This document shows, one piece after another, positions 16,084 through 24,986 of a DNA stretch of 64,000 bases. The notes beneath the pieces are model-generated. The model ran no database searches, was not told where the DNA came from, and saw only the letters and a program-made list of their open reading frames with translations. The translations under genes and the position numbers were made by a program. Within the stretch, counting starts at the first letter, position 1, and each line of letters starts with the position of its first letter. This DNA comes from JAUIIK01 sp963709995 (GTDB lineage Bacteria; Chloroflexota; Chloroflexia; Thermomicrobiales; CFX8): positions 434,001 through 498,000 of the forward strand of contig CAVPYN010000001.1 in NCBI GenBank assembly GCA_963709995.1, written 5' to 3'.

Positions 16084-17186
16084 ATGGATACGAACCAGGA
16101 AATCACAATCCAACCGCAATCACGCAAAGCGGATCTAGCCTCGGTCTACGACCTGACGCTCGAAGAGCTTGAAGCGTGGTGCGCGGAGCATCGCCATCCG
16201 GCCTATCGCGCCCGCCAGATCTGGGGCTGGCTCTACCGGCAGCGGGTCAGTAGCTACGACGAGATGGTGAATCTGCCGACCGTTCTTCGCGATCAACTGG
16301 CTGCCGAGCTTTCGATCAGGCCGCTCGAAGCGGTCCGCGAACTCTGGACCGATGTCGACGAGACGTTGAAGATGCTCTATCGGGGCAAGGACGGTCATCT
16401 GATCGAGACGGTCCTGATGTTCTATCCGAACCGGGCGACGGTCTGCGTCTCCTGCCAGGTTGGCTGCGCCGTCGGCTGCTCATTCTGCGCGACTGGCATG
16501 GGTGGCTTGCAACGTAACCTGACGACCGGCGAGATGGTCTACCAGGCCGTCGATATGGCGCGAAGAGCCGAAGAACGCGGTAGACCACTGACGAATCTCG
16601 TCATGATGGGCATGGGCGAGCCGTTCCACAACTACGCCGCGACAATGAAGTTCGTCGGCATCCTCAACGACCACGAGGGCTTCGACTTCGGAGCGCGACG
16701 GATCACGATATCGACCTCGGGCATCGTGCCCTTCATCGAAAAGCTGGCCGAAGAGCCCTATCAGGTCAATCTGGCCGTCTCGATCCATGCCGCAAACGAC
16801 GAGTTGCGCTCATCACTGGTGCCGATCAACGATCGCTGGCCGCTGACCCATCTGATCGCGGCAGTGCGACGGTACATCGGGCGGACCCATCGACGGGTAT
16901 CGTTCGAGTACGCATTGATGAACGGCATCAACAGCAGCGACGAGCAGGCGCGCGAACTGGCCGACCTGCTCTTCGGCTTGCGCTGCCACGTCAACGTCAT
17001 CCCCTACAATCCGACGCCCGGCGCACCCTACGAACGACCGACCCAGGCGGGCACGGAGCGCTTCGTTGCAGTGCTCGAGGAAGCCGGTATTCCGGCCACG
17101 TCCGCTACTCCCGCGGCCTCGATATCGCCGCCGCCTGCGGCCAGCTTCGGGCCGGAGAGATCCAGCCACGGCCTCCTAGCCTCTAG
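16084..17186 (+). pseudogene. rlmN: rlmN, 23S rRNA/tRNA adenine-C2 methyltransferase, with a one-base deletion near the 3' end
   Basis: The frame encodes almost all of RlmN: N-terminal helical domain, the radical-SAM motif C128-AVG-C132-SF-C135, MGMGEPFHNY, LAVSIHAANDELRSSLVP and VNVIPYNPTPG. After GIPAT (17100) the frame turns to nonsense, but the +1 frame reads VRYSRGLDIAAACGQLRAGE and stops at TAG 17184, the expected C-terminus. One G is missing at 17100/17101. The lost segment contains the methyl-carrying cysteine (Cys355 of E. coli, in ACGQL), so the product as written would be inactive and would run on into the downstream P450 gene. RlmN is usually single-copy and conserved, so a sequencing error is quite possible. 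ATG 16084 or TTG 16078 starts it. Confidence 0.85.
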
Positions 17187-17253
17187 GCACAATCAGAACG
17201 AGAGCGCTCGCGCTATACTGCGGACGAGCTTACTCGTGCGAAGGGCGAGCAAC

Positions 17254-18490
17254 ATGGCAACAACGCCGACGGTCAAGATCGATTTCACGGATCCGACAGT
17301 TCAGGCGAATCCCTATCCGATTCTCGAGGATCTGCGGGAGAATGATCCCGTCTTCTGGAACGGCAACGCCTGGCTCGTGACTCGCGTTACGAGGATGCGT
17401 GTCGCCCTCTTCACCGACCCGCGGATGTCATCGCAACGTATCGACGCCACGTTCGCCGTCCTGCCGCCGGACGTGCAAGAGGAACTCCAACCCCTGCGTG
17501 AGGTGCTCGGCGACCGCATGCTGCTGAGCGATCCACCAAAGCACACCCGCTGCGAACGCTTGTGATGAAGGCATTTTCGGCCCGTGCCGCCGCTGGACGC
17601 CGTGACCGCATCCAGATGTTCTGCGACCGCTTTCTCGATCGGGTCGTCGAACGTGGCGAGATGGACGTCATGGCGGATTTCGCGACCCCTCTACCCGGGT
17701 GGACGATCGCCGACACCCTCGGGATTCCCCAGGATCGCCAGCAGGACTTCACCCGCTGGGCGCGCGCCCAGGTGCTGATCTACGACCGTCTGGGCACTAT
17801 GGTGACCGGATCACGGTCATGCGGAGGGACAAGCCAGCATGCTCGAGATGAAGGCGTACCTGGAAGAGATCATCGAGCAACAGCGGCGCGAGCCACAGAA
17901 GATCTGCTGACTGAACTGGTGCAGGCCGAGGAAGATGGCGACCGCCTCTCGACGAACGAGATGGTCGTCATGGTCGTCGCCATTGCTGATCGGCGGCAAC
18001 AATTCGACCGCCCATCTGATCGGGAACTCGGCGCTAACGCTCGATCCGCCAGCCCGAATCTCTCGCTCGACTGCTTGCCGATCCGGAACTGATCCGGACC
18101 GCCGTCGAAGAGGTGATGCGGTACGAGAGTCCGGTGAGACGACCAGCCGCGTCGCGACTGGAGCAGATCGAACTGCGCATCAGACGTCGATCAAAGCCGG
18201 CGACAACGTCAATCTGATGATCGCTGCCGCCAATCGCGATCCCGAGGCAGTTCGAGTACCCCGACACCTACGTGATCGACCGGCGGCCGAACCGGCACCT
18301 GACTTTTGCCCACGGCGCGCACTTCTGCCTCGGCTCGGCGCTGGCCCGCAACGTCTCCCAGATCGCTGTAATGTCGCTCGTTCAACGCTGCCCGAATCTC
18401 AGGCTCGTGCCGGATGACGTCGAGTGGGCACCGGGATTTGCATTCCGTCATCCGAAGGCGCTGCAGGTGACGTTCGACGTTGCGAGCTAG
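17254..18490 (+). pseudogene. Cytochrome P450 gene broken by at least six indels
   Basis: Read across frames, the region is a complete class I bacterial P450: DPTVQANPYPILEDLRENDP at the N-terminus, LLSDPPKHTR, KAFSARAA, LPGWTIADTLGIPQDRQQDF, I-helix LIGGNNSTAHLIGNSAL, the ExxR motif in AVEEVMRYESPVRRPA, and the heme loop FAHGAHFCLGSALARN. Frame changes are needed near 17550, 17806, 17850, 17890, 17980, 18045 and later ones before 18270. ATG 17254 has AAGGGCG upstream. All key motifs survive, so the decay is recent or partly sequencing error; the density of indels, unlike the intact neighbours, favours a genuine pseudogene. Substrate unknown. It ends in a CTAG that is also the stop of the convergent DUF3604 gene. 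Confidence 0.85.
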
Positions 18491-20745
18491 CCATTCCACT
18501 CGACATACACGGGGCTGGTCCAGGCCATTTCTCCGTCGGCCTGGGTGACCCAGATCCAGTAGGGGTTCACTCCCGGATGAGGATTGTCGTCCGTCCAGCT
18601 GAACGAAAGTTCGGAAACTCCCGGTTTGTGCGACAGCTTGCGGGCGACGATCTGCTGCTCAAGGAGCGGGCCGGTGCGTCGAAATTGACCCGTTTCAAGG
18701 TCTTCGAGCGTGAACCGGAAGGCCATCGCCGCGGTTTGCAGGTCGAAGAATGTCGATTCGTCGCCATCAATGCCGAAGATGACGCCGTCCCAGTCGCCGC
18801 ATGTGTGGCTGTCCCAGACGATACGCCCGGCATCCCACTGCTGGATCCCTTCAAGCGGGTTGTCGATTGAGTAGTTCGACGCCGATGTGAAGGCCCCGTT
18901 CCAGATGCGCAACTCGCCACTCCAGTCGAGCGCCCGGCTGCGTCCCCGGTTGCGCGCGCCTCGCCATGCCAGGCGGATACGCGCCGGATCGTCTGGTTCG
19001 GGAACGGCGAGGCCCGAGACTGTGTGAACCGTTTCAGTGCCGCGTCGCAATTCCACGGTGTCGAGTTCACCCGCGCCGGCAACCTGAACGGTGACCAGCG
19101 GAGCTTCAGTTGCCGTGAACTCGCTTCCGATCTGGCGGCCGTTGACATCGAGATCGATCAAGATGCGTGGCCCGGTGGTGCCGTAGAGGCGTCGCGATTT
19201 CAGAGCATCCCAGATCGCGTCACGAGTGAGTTCGGGCGCAATGAACGCAGTCAGGCCGCCCTGTACACCGTGGTGTGCCAGGGTAGGCGAACTCCAGCCC
19301 TGTCGCGCACTGTGGTCGTCGGAACCGCCGGTGAAACCGACGCGGTACCCGCGTTCTAGCGCTTCCTTCGCGAACCACTCGAAGCGGCCCCACTGTGATG
19401 CGATCTCGATTGCCGGTTCGAGCGCTGGCTCGTGCCACTGGATGTCGGCCCTGCGCCCACCGATGTGGGGCACGATCAGGATGTCGTCGCGGTCCCGGTT
19501 CGACTCGTGCATGCGGGTAATCGGGTAGCGGTCGTTATCCTCATCGCGCTTGTCGGTGATCTGGGTGTGGCTGGAGCGCTGCGGTGTGCGCGGTTCCTTC
19601 AAGTAGACGTTGTGGTCGCCGCCAGCCGTCGTGTTGCCGCTCCACTCGTAGCCGTGGAACGTAACGAACTCGCCGGGCGCGTAGTACTCCTCGACTCGTT
19701 CGCAGAGCGTGTCCCACAGTTCGGGTGTGATCTGGAAATCGTTGCCTTGATGGGCCGCGATCTGAACGCCGGCGATGTCGCGAGCGTACTCGAAGAAACC
19801 GGGAATTGTCCCGGTCCCGACAGTTTCCTCGGTCTGGCCGTGAATGTCGCCCCAGTAGCGACGGTATGGGGGTTCCGTTTCGTGTACCTGGATCGGATTG
19901 CTTGAAGCGTTAGCGTTGGCGTTAAGAACCTCGTCGCTCACTGAGATCCGGGCAATGCCTGGCTCGGAGATCGCGACGCCATCGAACCAGTGGACGCCTG
20001 CGTCTTCTTCGGTGAACGTGTAGGCGTCAGGCAGTCCCGCGGCAGGCGCCCCGATTGCGACGGTTCCCCGGTAGGCCGGGTCCGGATTTCCCCATCGATC
20101 GATCGCCCGGAGCTGTAGACGGAACGGTTCGCCGGCAACGACGTCGGATGGAGCGACGACATAGAGACGCTCGGCCCGATTTCCGACGATCGTCAGCGTC
20201 AGATCGGCCACTGGCTCAAACAGGGCCGTGCCGAAAGGATCGATGTCGAGCTTGAACTGAAATGGTGATTCCGGGTGCGTCTGGGCGCGCATGCCCGGTC
20301 CCCCGCGCGCCGTATCGCCCAGAACCAGCACGACTTCGTCGCCCGGCGCGAGGGCTTCGTCGAGAACCCGAATGGTTAGCGCCCGGGACCAGGGACGGAT
20401 ACCAGTGCCGCCGAAGGATGGCTGCAGAGTTGCGTTGCCGGAGGTGCGCAGCGAAACGAAGTTGGCAGCCGCGGGATCGCTGAATTGGGGTGAGGGCCAA
20501 TCGCTAACACTGCGCCAGGCGAGCCGGATCCTGCCACCTTCATCGACTCCCGCGACGCCGGCCCGATATCGAACCGTCCAGGTTCCCATCGAGCCGGCGA
20601 TGACCGGAGTATCCGGGCTAATCGTCGCCGTTCCTCGCCATTCTTCCGCGCTGTACTCCACCTGCCCGGCCCTTCCTGTGTGTTGCGGATTCTCACCATA
20701 CGATAGCCCAACACAAACGGGAGTGGTGCAACAGTCAGGTTTCAC
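18487..20745 (-). CDS. DUF3604 protein (PHP-like metal-dependent hydrolase family)
   Basis: A 752-residue protein. The N-terminal 280 residues are beta-rich (GTWTVRYRAGVAGVDEGGRI onward); then comes the DUF3604 core with its PHP-like metal motif RRYWGDIHGQTEETVGTG, followed by FEYARDIAGVQIAAHQGNDF, FVTFHGYEWSGNTTAGGDHN, ILIVPHIGGRRADI, GFTGGSDDHSARQGW and ITRDA-type regions; the last 200 residues are again beta-rich. The His/Asp set resembles PHP phosphoesterases, but no DUF3604 reaction is firmly established. No signal peptide is seen. GTG at 20745 is used because the YGENPQHTG segment looks family-like; a GTG at the VEYSAEEW segment with AGGAAGG upstream is the main alternative. Confidence 0.82.
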   Translation of the reverse strand: MKPDCCTTPVCVGLSYGENPQHTGRAGQVEYSAEEWRGTATISPDTPVIAGSMGTWTVRYRAGVAGVDEGGRIRLAWRSVSDWPSPQFSDPAAANFVSLRTSGNATLQPSFGGTGIRPWSRALTIRVLDEALAPGDEVVLVLGDTARGGPGMRAQTHPESPFQFKLDIDPFGTALFEPVADLTLTIVGNRAERLYVVAPSDVVAGEPFRLQLRAIDRWGNPDPAYRGTVAIGAPAAGLPDAYTFTEEDAGVHWFDGVAISEPGIARISVSDEVLNANANASSNPIQVHETEPPYRRYWGDIHGQTEETVGTGTIPGFFEYARDIAGVQIAAHQGNDFQITPELWDTLCERVEEYYAPGEFVTFHGYEWSGNTTAGGDHNVYLKEPRTPQRSSHTQITDKRDEDNDRYPITRMHESNRDRDDILIVPHIGGRRADIQWHEPALEPAIEIASQWGRFEWFAKEALERGYRVGFTGGSDDHSARQGWSSPTLAHHGVQGGLTAFIAPELTRDAIWDALKSRRLYGTTGPRILIDLDVNGRQIGSEFTATEAPLVTVQVAGAGELDTVELRRGTETVHTVSGLAVPEPDDPARIRLAWRGARNRGRSRALDWSGELRIWNGAFTSASNYSIDNPLEGIQQWDAGRIVWDSHTCGDWDGVIFGIDGDESTFFDLQTAAMAFRFTLEDLETGQFRRTGPLLEQQIVARKLSHKPGVSELSFSWTDDNPHPGVNPYWIWVTQADGEMAWTSPVYVEWNG

Positions 20746-20793
20746 CGCTACGAGAAATCCCTGGCCAATCGTGTCACGCGATATTGCCCGATT

Positions 20794-21855
20794 TCAGGGA
20801 GTGTTGCTTGCCCCATCACTGGAGTCAGTGACGACGAACAGCGTCTTTTCGCTGTCCTCGTCGTAGTCTTCGTAAAAGAGGATAAGGCTTGGAAGATCGT
20901 CGATGGGAACCTGCCAGCACACATTGCCAGTCGCCGAGGCACCAGGCGGAATCTCGTTTTCCGGGAACGGATCTGGAATAACGCCGCAGCGGTCCGTCTG
21001 CTCGAAGGTCGTGTATTCGCCTCCAGTGACCGTTCCGATGAGCCGGAGGACGAAACTGGCGTCAAATGTGGCGGACGCTCCGGTGTTATTCGTGGCCGTG
21101 ACGGAAGCGATCAGGAATTGCCGCCCGTCGAGCGGCGGGTCGTTGAACATGTTGGCGTCGGCGACGATCTGGTTCGCGTCTTCTGTCACCTGATCGATTC
21201 GCAGATCCCAGCCATTGCCGAGCGGCGCGAGTTCACCGGTTTGAACCAGTTCTTCGAAATTGCCTGCCGTCTCTTGTCCGGAGGCGGGAGTTCTGCCGGC
21301 GCTGGTCGATGTCTCGCCGCCAGAACTCGTAGCCGTGCCGGATCGCTCCGTCTCGCGAGTCGTCAGCGTCGCCGTACCCGTGGAGACGGCGTCATCGACG
21401 AACCGTCCAAACGCTGTTGGCTCGCTGTCATCGGTTCCGCTTGCGAGACCCCAGGCGATCAATGCCGCGAAGCAGAGCGCTGGGATGCCAACGAGGAAGA
21501 GGCAGCCAAAGCAGGCTATCTTTCGGTAATCGCGTCGCTTCTCCTCAGGCGGCGTCGCAAACTCGAGACCGTGGGCGTGCGGAACTCCGGGGGCGGCCAT
21601 GATCGGCGGGTGGTCTGGTGGCGCTTGTTCGATTGGCGACACGGTTGCCGCAACATCGAGTGATTCGGGCGGCACGGGAACGGCGGGTTCAGGATCAGGT
21701 AAAGGCTCGTCCGTCGTTTCTGCCCCGGCTGGCGCGGGCGACCCGGAAGTCGGGTCATCCTCGTCCTCCCCGAAGAGGTCGTCTAGTGCATCGTCGAATC
21801 GTTCGTCGATGTCCTCATCTTGATTTTCGCGGTCCTGCCGTTGTTCGTCGCGCAT
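20794..21855 (-). CDS. Membrane-anchored protein with DUF4352-like extracytoplasmic domain
   Basis: The 353-residue product has a very acidic N-terminus (DEDIDERFDDALDDLFGEDE), a Pro/Ala linker, one membrane span (CFGCLFLVGIPALCFAALIAWG, about 115-137), a Thr/Ser/Gly-rich stalk and a C-terminal beta-sandwich of about 140 residues. The last part (WDLRIDQVTEDANQIV, RQFLIASVTATNNTGASATF, then IPPGASATGNVCWQVPIDD) follows the DUF4352/TRF2-like pattern of secreted immunoglobulin-like domains. Topology inferred: acidic tail inside, domain outside. Function unknown. It is expressed from the divergent region shared with the HIT gene. Confidence 0.7.
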   Translation of the reverse strand: MRDEQRQDRENQDEDIDERFDDALDDLFGEDEDDPTSGSPAPAGAETTDEPLPDPEPAVPVPPESLDVAATVSPIEQAPPDHPPIMAAPGVPHAHGLEFATPPEEKRRDYRKIACFGCLFLVGIPALCFAALIAWGLASGTDDSEPTAFGRFVDDAVSTGTATLTTRETERSGTATSSGGETSTSAGRTPASGQETAGNFEELVQTGELAPLGNGWDLRIDQVTEDANQIVADANMFNDPPLDGRQFLIASVTATNNTGASATFDASFVLRLIGTVTGGEYTTFEQTDRCGVIPDPFPENEIPPGASATGNVCWQVPIDDLPSLILFYEDYDEDSEKTLFVVTDSSDGASNTP

Positions 21856-21939
21856 AGATCCTGGAAGATTGTCCTACTGCTACACACACCTGCCGGGCGA
21901 TTGTAGCGGATCGACAGTAAAGAGAAATGGAGTACGGTG

Positions 21940-22362
21940 ATGACGACGGTCTTTAGCCGGATCATTGATGGCGAACTACCTGGCACGTTCGTCTGGAAAG
22001 ATGAACAGGTAGTTGCGTTCCTTTCGATCAACCCGCTCAACACCGGTCATGTTCTGGTGGTTCCACGGAAGGAGATCGACCACTGGATCGAACTGGACAC
22101 GACGCTCGCCAGTCATCTGATGGAGGTTGCGCGCGCGGTTGGGCGGGCACTCGATCGTGCGTTCACCCCGGAGCGGATTGGCCTGGTAATCGCCGGATTT
22201 GAAGTCCCGCATTGCCATATCCATGTTGTTCCCCTGGAAGGGATGCATCACCTTGATTTTGCGAGCGCCGCTTCAAGCGTTGATCCCGCGGATCTCGATC
22301 GAGCGGCAGAACAGATCCGGACGGCGCTGGCGGAGCTTGGCTACCCCGAAGTAACTCGATAG
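21940..22362 (+). CDS. HIT-family nucleotide hydrolase/transferase
   Basis: A 140-residue HIT protein with the histidine triad H91-C-H93-I-H95-V-V and the typical opening FSRIIDGELPGTFVWKDEQV. HIT enzymes split or transfer nucleotides from substrates such as adenosine 5'-phosphoramidate or ApnA. ATG at 21940 has GGAG at seven bases; the GTG just before it is less well placed. The LLM gene begins 17 bases after the stop, followed by polX with an overlap, so HIT, LLM and polX are likely one transcript. Confidence 0.9.
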   Translation: MTTVFSRIIDGELPGTFVWKDEQVVAFLSINPLNTGHVLVVPRKEIDHWIELDTTLASHLMEVARAVGRALDRAFTPERIGLVIAGFEVPHCHIHVVPLEGMHHLDFASAASSVDPADLDRAAEQIRTALAELGYPEVTR

Positions 22363-22379
22363 AGAGAGTGAGTCCAACC

Positions 22380-23294
22380 ATGGCGAAACCGTACATCTTT
22401 ATTCGCGATATGCCCGGCCGCCGGGACGAGCTCATGGCTCTGGTGCAGGAGGTGGAGCAACGAGGATTTCCGGGCGTTATGTCGCCTAGCTTCGGGGACA
22501 ATCTCGCACTATCCCTGGCGGTTCTTGACCGGACCGAACGCATCGTCGTCGGAACCGGGATCGCCAACATCTACACCCGCCATCCGACGGAGATGGCTTC
22601 CGCGTCATCGCTGATCGAAGAACTTCACCCCGGTCGATTCATCCTCGGGATCGGCGTTTCACACCCGCCAGCCCATCGCCGCCTCGGCGTCGACACGGGT
22701 CGCCCGCTGGGTGACACTCGCCAGTACGTAGCGGCCTTGCGAGCATCCTGGGGCGCCGGGCCGCGGCCGCTCCTGATGCTTGCCGCCCTTCGGGATCGGA
22801 TGACGAGCCTGGCTGGAGAAATCTCGGACGGAGTGATGTGGGCCAACGGGGTCCGGAGTCATATGACACACTCGCTGTCACAACTCCCGGCCGGCCTCCC
22901 CTCCGGTTTCATCGTCAGCAACGTCGTGCCGGCGGCTGTCGGTGAACAGGGAGAAGCACGGGAGCGCGTGCGCCGGGCACTTACCGGCTATATGCAATTG
23001 CGTAACTACCAGAACTACTTTGCGGAAGCTGGCTACGCTGCTGAAGTCGAGGCTGCAAAGCGTGCCGTCGCATCCGGCGATGAGGCCGGAGTGCTGGGCA
23101 CAATTTCCGACGCGATGGTCGATGATATCGCCGTGTATGGAAGCGCCGGCGATGTTCAAAGTGGATTTCAATCCTGGCTTGATGCCGGCGTGAGCCACAT
23201 GGCGCTGGCGGCGGCCGGCGCGGATCTGCCCGCTGCCGCGCGCTCGCTGATGGACGCGTTCGACGACCAGAGAACGGATCGAAGGTCAATATGA
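22380..23294 (+). CDS. LLM-class (luciferase-like, F420/FMN-dependent) oxidoreductase
   Basis: A 304-residue TIM-barrel protein of the luciferase-like monooxygenase family: VVGTGIANIYTRHPTEMAS, SSLIEELHPGRFILGIGVSH and the central PLLMLAALRDRMTSLAGEIS with SDGVMWANGV are typical of F420-dependent members such as N5,N10-methylenetetrahydromethanopterin-reductase-like enzymes. The cofactor (F420 or FMN) is inferred from family resemblance. Its last codon overlaps the polX start (ATGA at 23291-23294). ATG 22380 is preferred over GTG 22368. The substrate is unknown. Confidence 0.85.
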   Translation: MAKPYIFIRDMPGRRDELMALVQEVEQRGFPGVMSPSFGDNLALSLAVLDRTERIVVGTGIANIYTRHPTEMASASSLIEELHPGRFILGIGVSHPPAHRRLGVDTGRPLGDTRQYVAALRASWGAGPRPLLMLAALRDRMTSLAGEISDGVMWANGVRSHMTHSLSQLPAGLPSGFIVSNVVPAAVGEQGEARERVRRALTGYMQLRNYQNYFAEAGYAAEVEAAKRAVASGDEAGVLGTISDAMVDDIAVYGSAGDVQSGFQSWLDAGVSHMALAAAGADLPAAARSLMDAFDDQRTDRRSI

Positions 23295-24961
23295 CGACGA
23301 CCAACGCGGAGATCGCCGAGATTCTCGATCAGCATGGCGATTTGATGGAGATCGCCAGCGAGAACCGGTTTCGAATCCGAGCTTATCGAAGGGCGGCGAG
23401 TGCGGTAAAGGCGCACGAGCGCCCGGTCGCCAGCGAACCCGACCTGACAACTATCGAGGGGGTGGGCGCGGGAATTGCCGCCGTGATTCAGGAGATTGTG
23501 ACCACCGGCCAGTACGGCGAGTTCGAGGATCTGCAGGAGACGCTTCCAGGCTCACTCCTGACTATGCTCGATATTCCTGGTCTGGGCGCAAAGCGAGTCC
23601 ATCGCTTCTACCAGGAACTGAATATCACGTCGGTTGGAGAACTCGAGGAGGCCGCGCGGAATCAGAGGTTGCGGACGCTGAAGGGCATTGGTCCAAGGGC
23701 GGAGGAGCAGATTCTTGAGGGTATTGCCTTTCTGCGCACCCGCACTGACCGGTACTCGATTGGCCTGGGGTTGCCGCTTGCCGAGCGGCTGCGGGATGGA
23801 ATCGCCGAACTGACCGGTTGCCGGGTGGAGCTTGCCGGTTCGGTTCGGCGAATGGCCGAAACCGTTGGCGACATCAATCTTCTGATCGTGGCTGACAGTG
23901 CCGAAGGAGTTTTCCGGGCAATAGAAAAGCATCCCGAGATCGCGGGTGTTGAGGCGATTGAAGGTGATGTCGCGACGTTCCGCCTGCATCCCGGACCGAA
24001 GCTGAAGCTTTTTGTCGCACCCGTGGACCAGGCTGGCGGCGCCTGGATCCGGGCGACCGGTTCGGAAGCGCATGTGCTCGCTCTTGGCGGCGGTCAGTCC
24101 CTGCCTGAGGCGGCGTCGGAAGAAGCGTGCTACGCCGCGCTCGGGATGGAGTGGGTGCCTCCCGAGTTGCGCGAGGATCGCGGTGAGCTGGATGCGGCCA
24201 GGGAGGGACGCTTGCCGCGTCTGATACAGCTTTCCGACATCCGTGGCGATCTCCATCTGCACACGACCTGGTCCGATGGCAGCAGCTCGATTCTGGACAT
24301 GGCGGCGGCAGCCGCGTCGACTGGATATCAATACCTCGCGATCTGCGATCACTCTGGTGGGCTAGGCATCGCCAATGGCCTGGATTCCCACCGGCTCGCG
24401 GAACAGCGCCTGGAGATCGAGTCGCTGCGCAACGATGCCCCGCTGCACCTGCTGGCGGGATCCGAGGTTGAAGTCCATCGGGATGGCAGGTTGGACTTTG
24501 AAGATGAGATTCTGGCCGGTCTGGATCTGGTTGTCGCCTCGCTGCATAGTGGCATCAGGCAGGACCAGGACACGATCACCGCGCGCATTTGCCAGACGCT
24601 CGAGAACCCGCACGTTGACATCGTCGCCCATCCGACCGGACGGCTCATCGAACGACGGCAGGGCGCCAGCTACGATTGGGCCGTTGTTTACGATGCTGCG
24701 CTGCGATCCGGAACAGCGCTTGAGATCAACGCCGATCCCGCCAGACTGGATATGCGGGTAGATCATGCGCGGAGAGCATTCGAGGCAGGTTGCCTGATTG
24801 CGATCAACTCCGATGCCCATCATCCGGAATCGTTCGCGAACCTGGGCTACGGCATCGGGATTGCTCGCCGGGCCTGGGTGGAGCCTGTTCAGGTGGTGAA
24901 TACCTGGCCACTCGAAGAACTGCTACGCTGGCTTGAGGATCGAACGTTGCCCGGGCGCTAA
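23291..24961 (+). CDS. polX: PolX-type protein: intact PHP exonuclease, degenerate polymerase palm
   Basis: A 556-residue PolX. Order: helix-hairpin-helix 8-kDa-like region (1-100, EGVGAGIAAVIQEIV and IPGLGAKRVHRFY), second HhH (LKGIGPRAEEQIL), polymerase-beta-like palm, and C-terminal PHP domain from about 315. The PHP metal ligands are all present: DLHLHTTWSDG, ICDHSGG, GSEVEVHRDG, VVASLHSGI, VAHPTGR and INSDAHH. The palm, however, reads GSVRRMAETVGDINLLI where active PolX has GDID: Asp194 is kept, the second Asp is Asn196, and the third carboxylate strand reads LKLFVAP (Lys239) instead of Asp-Leu. Nucleotide addition is therefore probably lost, leaving a 3'-5' exonuclease/AP-processing role. 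Confidence 0.85.
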   Translation: MTTTNAEIAEILDQHGDLMEIASENRFRIRAYRRAASAVKAHERPVASEPDLTTIEGVGAGIAAVIQEIVTTGQYGEFEDLQETLPGSLLTMLDIPGLGAKRVHRFYQELNITSVGELEEAARNQRLRTLKGIGPRAEEQILEGIAFLRTRTDRYSIGLGLPLAERLRDGIAELTGCRVELAGSVRRMAETVGDINLLIVADSAEGVFRAIEKHPEIAGVEAIEGDVATFRLHPGPKLKLFVAPVDQAGGAWIRATGSEAHVLALGGGQSLPEAASEEACYAALGMEWVPPELREDRGELDAAREGRLPRLIQLSDIRGDLHLHTTWSDGSSSILDMAAAAASTGYQYLAICDHSGGLGIANGLDSHRLAEQRLEIESLRNDAPLHLLAGSEVEVHRDGRLDFEDEILAGLDLVVASLHSGIRQDQDTITARICQTLENPHVDIVAHPTGRLIERRQGASYDWAVVYDAALRSGTALEINADPARLDMRVDHARRAFEAGCLIAINSDAHHPESFANLGYGIGIARRAWVEPVQVVNTWPLEELLRWLEDRTLPGR

Positions 24962-24986
24962 CGGGCGGCATAACTGGAGGCGGTTC

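Noticed and set aside
16078..17565. RlmN fused to a cytochrome P450 in one open frame
   Set aside because: The natural RlmN C-terminus is present one frame over (stop at 17184) and the P450 has its own ATG with ribosome site at 17254; the fusion is an artefact of the deletion.
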